NCBI GenBank assembly: GCA_028277295.1
Contig: JANQGN010000689.1
Span: forward strand, 1-6,151
DNA from: Rhodospira sp.
Lineage (GTDB): Bacteria > Pseudomonadota > Alphaproteobacteria > Rhodospirillales > Rhodospirillaceae
Length of the DNA: 6,151 bases
Direction: 5' to 3'
Position 1 is the first letter of the stretch. Each line of letters opens with the position of its first letter. Of the stretch, positions 1 to 5,250 are shown piece after piece. The notes beneath the pieces were generated by a model that had not been told where the DNA came from, made no database searches, and was given only the letters and a program-made list of their open reading frames with translations. The translations under genes were made by a program, and so were the position numbers.

Positions 1-109
1 TCACGTTCTCCTCACACAGACAGCCCACCGCTTCGGAACCGTCGCTTTCTACCGCTGCGGACCGGTGCTGGAGTTCGAATGCCGCGAGTATAACTACGAC
101 GAGAACTGA
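1..109 (+). CDS. C-terminal end of an unidentified protein (partial, 5' end outside window)
   Basis: The frame starting at base 2 is open from the window edge to a TGA at 107-109 and gives 35 residues ending in EFECREYNYDEN. It is preferred over the other two + frames because most of its codons end in G or C, as in the surrounding genes. Its composition (aromatic, acidic, two Cys) also looks like a folded protein end, not a low-complexity shadow. I do not recognise the family from this short tail. The gene converges with the ubiquinone hydroxylase gene, whose stop lies 21 bp further on, so the two are not co-transcribed. The stop sits in the first unit of a short ACTGA repeat. Confidence 0.55.
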   Translation, partial: HVLLTQTAHRFGTVAFYRCGPVLEFECREYNYDEN

Positions 110-120
110 ACTGAACTGAA
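105..120. repeat. Three tandem ACTGA units placing TGA in all three + frames
   Basis: ACTGA occurs three times head to tail at 105-109, 110-114 and 115-119, followed by an A. Because the unit is 5 bp, the TGA moves to a new frame in each copy (107, 112 and 117). Together they close all three + frames just after the partial gene. The array lies in the 21-bp gap between two convergent genes. It is seen directly in the sequence; whether it has a function is unknown. Confidence 0.7.
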
Positions 121-130
121 CCGCGCATGC

Positions 131-1735
131 CTACAAGGTCCGTCCTTGCATCAGCCGGGGCACGCCACCGACGATTCCAAACGTTCCCATGGCGTGACGC
201 ATGAACATCCGCTTCAGCGGCCCCATGCGATCCACCGCCGCCAGGCCGGCGGTGCGCGCCAGGCGGAGGGGGCCGATATCGTTGGAGAACAGCCGAACGA
301 TCCCATCGGTGGCCGCCAGCATGATGAGGTTGTCAACGCGCCGCAGCCGCTCGTATCGGGCCAGCGTCGCCGGCGCGCCCACGTCCAGGCCCAGCCGGTG
401 CGCCTTCACGAGTTCCTCCACCAGCACCGCCACGTCACGCAGGCCGTAGTTCATGCCCTGACCAGCCACCGGATGCATGGCGTGGGCCGCGTCGCCCACC
501 AACGCCAGGCGCTGGGCGGTGTAGCGTTGCGCGAACTGGAGCGACAGCGGATAGCTGAACCGTGGCCCCACGAAGCGGGCATCACCGAACTGATCCCCAA
601 AGCGGTCCATGAACTCTGCCTTGAAGCGGTCCTCGGGCAGCGCCATCAGCGCCGGTACCCAGGCGCGCCGCTCTGACCAGACGATGGACGAACGGTTGCC
701 CGTCAGCGGCAGGGTGGCGAACGGCCCACCCGGCAAGAAGTGCTCGATGGCCACGCCGTTGTGGGCAACCTCGTGCTCGACGGTCAGGACGATGGCCGCT
801 TGATCGTAGTCCCACCCCACGGTGGCGATTCCCGCCTCCACCCGCGTCGGCGAGGCACGCCCATCGGCCGCCACCACCAGACGCGCGCGCAGCCGGCGGC
901 CATCCGTCAGGCGCGCCTCCGCGCCATAAGCATCCCGTGTCACGCCCGCCACGGTGACGGGCGCCAGCAGGGTCGCATGCGACAACGCCGCCAAACGGGC
1001 CTGAATGGCCTGCCGCGTAACCCGGTTCTCAGCCATATAGCCCATGGGCTCATCACCGGCTTCATGCCGGTGATAATGCATGAACAGCGGCGCATCGGAG
1101 TCCGCTATGCGGATATCGTTGATCGGCTGGCACACGTCCGCCATGTACCGCCACAGGCCCAGCGCCTCCAGAACCTTCTGCCCGCCCAGGGCCACCGCCG
1201 AGGCGCGACCGTCATAGGCGTTGCTCATCCAGCCGGCCGGATCCTCGCGCTCCGCGACAAGGACGCTGATCCCGTGTTGAGCGAGCCCGCAGGCCAGGGT
1301 GCCGCCGACCAGACCGCCGCCGATCACCACCACGTCGGCCGACAGACCGGCGGAGGCGGCCGGCTCGGTGATCGCCCTGGCGACGGGCGCCGCCGGCGCG
1401 GCGGCCTTGCCCCGCGACCGGGTGGCGCGCGGGGCCGGCTCGCTGGCCACGGCATCGACGCCCGCCACGGCCTCGGATTTGACGTTCGCCCTGTCGCCCG
1501 CCTTGGTTGTTGCCTTGCGGGTCGTCGCCTTTTTTCGCGTCTCGCCGGTCGTCTTGGCGGCGGTCTTCCGAGGAGACGCGTTCCTGGCCGCAGCCCTTTT
1601 CGCTGGCGTCTTTTTCGCTGGCGTCTTTTTCGCTGGGGTCTTTTTCGCCGGGGCTTTCGCCGGTCCCTGGTCCTCCGCGCTTGTGGTCTCGGGCGTGCCT
1701 TCCGTCCGGACGTCGTCGCCGTCGTTCTCGTTCAC
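131..1735 (-). CDS. UbiH/UbiF/VisC/Coq6-family FAD-dependent ubiquinone biosynthesis hydroxylase with Lys/Ala/Pro-rich N-terminal extension
   Basis: Predicted class A flavoprotein monooxygenase that hydroxylates the aromatic ring of a polyprenylated ubiquinone precursor using NAD(P)H and O2, probably at the inner membrane. With the GTG start at 1735 it is 534 residues; the family is usually about 400. An FAD-binding GGGLVGG lies at 139-145, the AADGRAS motif at 289-295, and VGDAAH followed by the family signature HPVAGQGMNYGLRD at 413-434. Residues 25-117 are Lys/Ala/Pro/Thr-rich with PAKKT repeats, resembling histone-H1-like bacterial tails. GTG was chosen because GGAGAG precedes it at good spacing and it overlaps the upstream TGA as GTGA. 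A longer ATG frame (1822) lies inside the upstream gene. In alphaproteobacteria the orthologue may be UbiL, which acts on more than one ring position; regioselectivity cannot be read from the sequence, so no symbol is given. Confidence 0.93.
   Translation of the reverse strand: MNENDGDDVRTEGTPETTSAEDQGPAKAPAKKTPAKKTPAKKTPAKRAAARNASPRKTAAKTTGETRKKATTRKATTKAGDRANVKSEAVAGVDAVASEPAPRATRSRGKAAAPAAPVARAITEPAASAGLSADVVVIGGGLVGGTLACGLAQHGISVLVAEREDPAGWMSNAYDGRASAVALGGQKVLEALGLWRYMADVCQPINDIRIADSDAPLFMHYHRHEAGDEPMGYMAENRVTRQAIQARLAALSHATLLAPVTVAGVTRDAYGAEARLTDGRRLRARLVVAADGRASPTRVEAGIATVGWDYDQAAIVLTVEHEVAHNGVAIEHFLPGGPFATLPLTGNRSSIVWSERRAWVPALMALPEDRFKAEFMDRFGDQFGDARFVGPRFSYPLSLQFAQRYTAQRLALVGDAAHAMHPVAGQGMNYGLRDVAVLVEELVKAHRLGLDVGAPATLARYERLRRVDNLIMLAATDGIVRLFSNDIGPLRLARTAGLAAVDRMGPLKRMFMRHAMGTFGIVGGVPRLMQGRTL
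1596..1655 (-). repeat. Four tandem 15-bp units encoding the PAKKT repeat of the hydroxylase tail
   Basis: Four adjacent 15-bp units lie at 1596-1610, 1611-1625, 1626-1640 and 1641-1655. The + strand consensus is TTTTTCGCTGGCGTC. The two middle copies differ by one base and the outer copies by a few more. On the coding strand each unit encodes five residues of the PAKKT type, so gain or loss of a unit keeps the reading frame. The A5 runs stand out in otherwise GC-rich DNA. Confidence 0.85.
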
Positions 1736-2457
1736 CGGGGCTCTCCAACATGAACCGACCCGCCGACCGCGTGGGCCGGCCGCTCCCGGGGGCAGGAGGT
1801 ATTGGCCACCTCCGCCACCCATTCCAGCATGACCCGGCCCACCGCTTTGCGGGTATTGGGAATTCGCTCGCCGATGGCGTCGAACCCGCGGATCGGCGTC
1901 CGGGTCAGACTGACGTAGTAAACGGACTCAAGATCGCCAGAGAGCCCATGGAAGAATTCCAGACGCGGGAACGGATCGCCCTCTGCGTGGCTGGCGGCGC
2001 CATAGGCGAGCGCGAAGCCGTCGCTCTCCGGATCCAGGATCGGCGGCACCAGCCGGGCCTGCTGGCCGTTGTAACAGACCGAGCGCCGCTTCAGTTCCCG
2101 TTCGATGACCTCCGGCTCGGCGCCATGGCGAGCATATTGGGCGATCAGATCGGCGACCACGCCACTCCGCGCCACCACGCGCCCGCGATCCTCAAGATCG
2201 ACCTCCAGATTGCGGCCCAGCATCGTTCCGGCGGCGTCGCGCACAACGCGCTTGTCCTCCAGAGCCTCGATCTTGGTGATGGGCAACTCCTCGGTCGCGG
2301 ACTCGGTATCCGTCTCGCCACCACCAAAGTCCACGAACAAGGCCACCGCCCCACCAATCGCGGCCATCAACGCCAGGACAACCAGGCATCCAATGGCTTC
2401 CCTTTTGCCCTCGTCGTCGTCGACGGGGAGTCTACTCGATGGGCTGGCCTTCTTCAT
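1732..2457 (-). CDS. Conserved-looking hypothetical single-pass membrane protein, coupled to the ubiquinone hydroxylase
   Basis: 241 residues; I do not recognise the family. Residues 1-20 are hydrophilic (KK near the start, then DDDE and KRE). One hydrophobic segment at about 21-43 is the only membrane span. The rest is a soluble domain of about 195 residues, probably periplasmic, with an acidic linker at 47-60. Within it are Cys128 and Cys222, which could form a disulfide if exported. A block around 163-216 (PRLEFFHGL, then SVYYVSLTRTPIRGFD) looks folded. No lipobox is visible, and Cys24 lies inside the span. The ATG at 2457 is preceded by GAGGA at 2466-2462. The TGA at 1734-1732 overlaps the GTG of the hydroxylase by 4 bp, so the two are almost certainly one operon. 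Context suggests a link to ubiquinone synthesis or the membrane, but this is inference only. Confidence 0.8.
   Translation of the reverse strand: MKKASPSSRLPVDDDEGKREAIGCLVVLALMAAIGGAVALFVDFGGGETDTESATEELPITKIEALEDKRVVRDAAGTMLGRNLEVDLEDRGRVVARSGVVADLIAQYARHGAEPEVIERELKRRSVCYNGQQARLVPPILDPESDGFALAYGAASHAEGDPFPRLEFFHGLSGDLESVYYVSLTRTPIRGFDAIGERIPNTRKAVGRVMLEWVAEVANTSCPRERPAHAVGGSVHVGEPR
1741..1746 (-). promoter_or_regulatory. Ribosome binding site that fixes the GTG start of the hydroxylase
   Basis: The minus strand reads GGAGAG here, followed by CCCCG and the GTG at 1735-1733. The GGAG core is 7 nt from the start codon. It lies inside the last codons of the upstream gene, as expected for coupled translation, and supports GTG over the ATG at 1822 and the in-frame GTGs at 1468 and 1450. 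Confidence 0.7.
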
Positions 2458-2639
2458 CGCGTCCTCATCTCACGGCCCGTCCGCCGGTCCGTTCTCACGC
2501 CCGGCGGTCGAGAACCGACCAGGCGGATTGTCGCCGAACCGCGCGCCACGGGCAAGCATGGCTCCGGTCTGACCGCGGTCCTCCAGCCAGGCCCACGGCG
2601 CCCCGCGCGAAACAGAGCCTTGCTCCCGACGCCGAACAT
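2454..2639 (-). CDS. Possible small leader ORF, 61 codons, Arg/Gly-rich
   Basis: This short frame encodes a 61-residue basic peptide with many Arg, Gly and Pro and no hydrophobic core, matching no family I know. In its favour: the ATG at 2639-2637 follows GAAGGA at 2650-2645 with a 5-nt spacer, it starts just inside the gene-proximal side of the A/T-rich promoter region, and its TGA (2456-2454) overlaps the ATG of the 241-residue gene as ATGA. Against it: about a quarter of its codons end in A or T, more than its neighbours, and other open frames overlap it by chance in this GC-rich DNA. It could be a translated leader that couples into the operon, or a non-coding 5' leader. Confidence 0.3.
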   Translation of the reverse strand: MFGVGSKALFRAGRRGPGWRTAVRPEPCLPVARGSATIRLVGSRPPGVRTDRRTGREMRTR

Positions 2640-2705
2640 GGGTATCCTTCAGAAACAAATACAAAGCTTTCCCATAACTCTCTGTAAAACTTCCTATTAT
2701 GCGGC
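2640..2705 (-). promoter_or_regulatory. Candidate promoter region for the minus-strand operon
   Basis: This is the most A/T-rich stretch of the window, located between divergent genes. On the minus strand, CATAAT at 2701-2696 matches the -10 consensus at five of six positions but has no good -35. A second option is TTTACA at 2688-2683 as -35 with TGTATT at 2663-2658 as a weak -10 and a 19-nt spacer. Neither pair is convincing alone; position and composition carry most of the weight. Confidence 0.35.
2695..2700 (+). promoter_or_regulatory. Candidate -10 element for ftsK
   Basis: TATTAT matches the sigma-70 -10 consensus at five of six positions and lies 64 bp before the ftsK ATG, predicting a leader of about 55-60 nt. 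No clear -35 hexamer sits 16-18 bp upstream. The site overlaps the minus-strand CATAAT, so divergent promoters may share this DNA. Confidence 0.35.
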
Positions 2706-2715
2706 TTCGAACAGA

Positions 2716-2739
2716 CCCCGATCGAGGCGTCGGCCGGGG
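2716..2739 (+). other. Possible hairpin in the ftsK leader
   Basis: CCCCG (2716-2720) pairs with CGGGG (2735-2739). After one A-C mismatch and one U-G pair, CGA (2723-2725) pairs with UCG (2730-2732), leaving the loop GGCG. The element would lie in the leader, ending 7 nt before the Shine-Dalgarno sequence. Such pairings arise easily in GC-rich DNA, so a regulatory role is only a possibility. Confidence 0.25.
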
Positions 2740-2746
2740 CAGGGGC

Positions 2747-2754
2747 AAGGAGGG
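2747..2754 (+). promoter_or_regulatory. Ribosome binding site of ftsK
   Basis: AAGGAGGG is a near-perfect Shine-Dalgarno sequence, with about 10 nt between its core and the ATG at 2764-2766. It marks this ATG as the start, although the same frame stays open upstream for another 419 codons without coding signs. Confidence 0.75.
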
Positions 2755-2763
2755 CGCGTATCC

Positions 2764-5220
2764 ATGACGAAAAGCGCCGTGGTGGGGCACCGGACTCCGT
2801 TCCTGCCCCCCGACCTGGCCCGTGCCCTGGTCCGCGGCGGACGCCGCGTCCTTGGCATGGTGCTTCTCGGCGTGGCCATGGGCGCGGCCGCCGCCTTGCT
2901 GACCTACACACCCCAGGACCCGTCGTGGAATGTGTCCAGCCCCGACCGGCCGCTGAACATGATGGGTCCGGCCGGCGCCGTGCTGGCCGACCTGGCCTTG
3001 CAGCTGCTGGGCCTGGCGGCGGCGCCCGCCGTGCTGGCGGCGGCCGTCTGGGGCCTGCGGCTGCTGACCGGCGAGCCGATCCAGGGCCCGCGGTGGCGCC
3101 CCGTGGCGGTGGTGGTCGCGCTGCCGGCGCTGGCGTTCGCGCTCGCGGCGCTGCCGCCTCTGGACCCGTGGCCAACCCACGCCGGCGGCGGGGGCGCCTT
3201 GGGTGGCGTCCTGCTGTCCTGGAGCCTGCACGGCCTGGCCGACATCGCCCCGGATGGAACCTGGGACCTGGTGCCCCCGGCCTTGGCCGGCGCGCTGGGC
3301 GTGTGGCTGACCATCCTCGGCCTGGGCTTGCGCTGGGCACACCTGCGGGACGCGCGCGCGGGCCTGTTTGCCGGCGGTCACCGGATGACCGTCGCCGCCC
3401 TGACGCCCATTGCCGTGATCGTGCGCCTGGCCGCCTTCGCACGGGCCGCGATCGCCCGCCCGCGGCCCGACCACGCAAGCGAGGCAGCGGACCCGGGGCT
3501 CCGCCCGCCTCTGCCCGACCCCGTGCCAGTGACCCGTTCGGCGCACACGGGATCCGCCACGCAGCCGACCGGCGGACGCCAGCGCCGCGCGGTGGTCGAG
3601 GCGCCGGCCCGCCCATCCCCGGCGCGCGGCGCCCGCGAAACCCTGCGCGCGCGCCAGGGCAGCCTGTTTCCAGAGCACGACAACGGTACCGACACCGCCC
3701 CGCTGCCGCCGCTGGATCTGCTCAGCCCACCGCGCACCACGGAGACTCAGCGCCGCATCAATGAAGACGCCCTGGCCAACAACGCCCGCCTGCTGGAAGG
3801 CGTGCTCGGTGACTTCGGCATCAAGGGCGAGATCGTGCGCGTGCGCCCCGGCCCGGTGGTCACCCTTTACGAGCTGGAGCCAGCCCCGGGCATCAAGACC
3901 GCGCGCATCATCGGCCTGGCCGACGACATCGCCCGCGCCATGAGCGCGGTCTCGGTGCGCATCGCCGTCATTCCCGGCAAGAGCGTCATCGGTATCGAAC
4001 TGCCCAACGCGCGGCGCCAGGGCGTCAACCTGCGCGAGTTGCTGGCCACCGAGGGCTTCGCCAAGGGCGACCTGGCGCTGACCCTTGCGCTGGGCCGGGA
4101 CATCGGCGGCGGACCCGTGTTCGCCGACCTGGCGCGCATGCCACACTTGCTGATCGCCGGCACCACTGGATCCGGCAAGTCGGTGGCCGTCAACGCCATG
4201 ATCCTGTCGTTGCTCTACCGTCTGCCGCCCGAGCGCTGCCGCCTCATCCTCATCGATCCCAAGATGCTGGAGCTGTCCTCCTACGACGGCATCCCGCACC
4301 TGCTGACTCCGGTGGTCACCGACCCCGGCAAGGCCGTTGTGGTGCTCAAGTGGGCGGTCAAGGAAATGGAGAACCGCTACCGCGCCATGAGCCAGATGGG
4401 CGTGCGCAACGTCAAGGGCTTCAATCAGAAGGTCGAGAAGGCCCTCGCCGAGGGCGGCGCCGTGGTGCGCACGGTCCAAACCGGCTTCGACCCCGAGACC
4501 GGCGAGCCCGTCTATGAGCAGCAGGCCATGGACCTGCGGCCCCTGCCCAACCTGGTGATCGTCGTCGACGAGATGGCCGACCTGATGCTGGTGGCCGGCA
4601 AGGAGGTGGAGGCCGCCATCCAGCGACTGGCGCAGATGGCCCGGGCCGCCGGCATTCACCTGATCATGGCGACGCAACGCCCGTCCGTCGACGTCATCAC
4701 CGGCACCATCAAGGCCAACTTCCCCACCCGCATCAGCTTCCAGGTGACCAGCAAGATCGACAGCCGGACGATTTTGGGCGAGCAGGGGGCCGAGCAGCTT
4801 CTCGGGCTGGGCGACATGCTGTTCATGCCCGGCTCCGGCCGCCTGGCCCGGGTGCATGGCTGCTTCGCCAGCGACCGCGACGTCGAGACGGTGGTGAAGT
4901 TCCTCAAGACCCAGGGCGAGCCGGACTACAACGACCAGATTCTGGAGGAGCCGGACGATGCCGGCCCCTTCGTCGCCGACGACGGCGGGTTCGGCGGCGG
5001 GTCTTCGGGCGACGACCTGTACGACCGGGCGGTGGCGCTGGTGGCCCGGGAGCGCAAGGCGTCCACCAGCTTCATCCAGCGCCACCTGCAGATCGGCTAC
5101 AACCGCGCCGCCCGGCTGATCGAGCGCATGGAGGGCGAGGGCGTGGTCAGCCGCGCCAACCATGTCGGCAAGCGCGAGGTGCTGGTCGGCCACCACGGCG
5201 CCGATCTCGACGAGGACTGA
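2764..5220 (+). CDS. ftsK: DNA translocase FtsK
   Basis: Hexameric ATP-driven double-stranded DNA pump at the division septum; it moves the terminus region out of the closing septum and aids XerCD resolution of chromosome dimers at dif. The protein is 818 residues. Several hydrophobic segments between about 29 and 230 form the membrane anchor. A Pro/Arg/Ala-rich linker at about 231-329 is far shorter than the several-hundred-residue linker of E. coli FtsK. The alpha domain spans about 330-430. The RecA-like motor has Walker A GTTGSGKS at 466-473 and Walker B VVDE with Asp602-Glu603, followed by MATQRPSVDVITG. The winged-helix gamma domain at about 750-812 (KASTSFIQRHLQIGYNRAAR) reads polarity sequences and contacts XerD. 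All domains appear intact. The ATG is set by the strong upstream ribosome binding site. The gene is divergent from the hydroxylase operon and convergent with betC, so probably monocistronic. Confidence 0.97.
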   Translation: MTKSAVVGHRTPFLPPDLARALVRGGRRVLGMVLLGVAMGAAAALLTYTPQDPSWNVSSPDRPLNMMGPAGAVLADLALQLLGLAAAPAVLAAAVWGLRLLTGEPIQGPRWRPVAVVVALPALAFALAALPPLDPWPTHAGGGGALGGVLLSWSLHGLADIAPDGTWDLVPPALAGALGVWLTILGLGLRWAHLRDARAGLFAGGHRMTVAALTPIAVIVRLAAFARAAIARPRPDHASEAADPGLRPPLPDPVPVTRSAHTGSATQPTGGRQRRAVVEAPARPSPARGARETLRARQGSLFPEHDNGTDTAPLPPLDLLSPPRTTETQRRINEDALANNARLLEGVLGDFGIKGEIVRVRPGPVVTLYELEPAPGIKTARIIGLADDIARAMSAVSVRIAVIPGKSVIGIELPNARRQGVNLRELLATEGFAKGDLALTLALGRDIGGGPVFADLARMPHLLIAGTTGSGKSVAVNAMILSLLYRLPPERCRLILIDPKMLELSSYDGIPHLLTPVVTDPGKAVVVLKWAVKEMENRYRAMSQMGVRNVKGFNQKVEKALAEGGAVVRTVQTGFDPETGEPVYEQQAMDLRPLPNLVIVVDEMADLMLVAGKEVEAAIQRLAQMARAAGIHLIMATQRPSVDVITGTIKANFPTRISFQVTSKIDSRTILGEQGAEQLLGLGDMLFMPGSGRLARVHGCFASDRDVETVVKFLKTQGEPDYNDQILEEPDDAGPFVADDGGFGGGSSGDDLYDRAVALVARERKASTSFIQRHLQIGYNRAARLIERMEGEGVVSRANHVGKREVLVGHHGADLDED

Positions 5221-5226
5221 TGGCCG

Positions 5227-5248
5227 GCGGGCCGCTGGCGCGGCCTGC
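5227..5248. terminator. GC-rich hairpin between convergent ftsK and betC, candidate terminator
   Basis: GCGGGCCGC (5227-5235) and GCGGCCTGC (5240-5248) form a 9-bp stem with loop TGGC, with one G-U pair on the + strand RNA and one A-C mismatch on the minus strand RNA. It fits exactly in the 30-bp gap between the two stop codons. No T-tract follows on either strand, so it is not a classical intrinsic terminator; it may still stop or protect 3' ends of ftsK mRNA. Confidence 0.4.
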
Positions 5249-5250
5249 GG

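Larger units (their letters stand above)
2458..2763. other. Divergent intergenic region between the hydroxylase operon and ftsK
   Basis: About 306 bp separate the starts of the 241-residue gene and ftsK. The part near ftsK (about 2640-2705) is A/T-rich and holds the candidate promoters. The part near the membrane-protein gene (2458-2639) is GC-rich and contains the possible leader ORF. I see no tRNA, riboswitch, CtrA-type TTAA-N7-TTAA site or clear operator. Confidence 0.6.

Noticed and set aside
1596..1655. Programmed -1 frameshift at the A-runs of the PAKKT repeat
   Set aside because: The runs are five A then G, not the six A then G of the efficient A-AAA-AAG heptamer, and the zero frame continues into the conserved enzyme.
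1596..1655. CRISPR-like array
   Set aside because: The units are adjacent with no spacers and encode a repeated peptide in frame.
740..1753. A 337-codon + strand frame over the hydroxylase gene
   Set aside because: Its translation is Arg/Gly/His-rich without a recognisable fold and opposes conserved FAD-binding motifs; it is a shadow frame.
1736..1822. ATG start at 1822 for the hydroxylase
   Set aside because: It adds 29 Gly/Arg-rich residues overlapping the upstream gene, while the GTG at 1735 has a ribosome binding site and a GTGA overlap.
2737..2744. GGGCAGGG matching the E. coli FtsK polarity motif GGGNAGGG just before ftsK
   Set aside because: Another copy lies in the opposite orientation at 4541-4548, and several are expected by chance in GC-rich DNA of this length, so no strand skew can be claimed.
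1507..2763. In-frame extension of ftsK by 419 codons upstream
   Set aside because: It runs antisense through two convincing genes, lacks FtsK-like sequence, and the strong ribosome binding site at 2747-2754 points to the ATG at 2764.
2470..5196. A 908-codon open frame antisense to almost all of ftsK
   Set aside because: Its translation is His/Gln/Gly/Ala-rich without any domain, and it mirrors a well-conserved FtsK. Long antisense frames are common in GC-rich genes.
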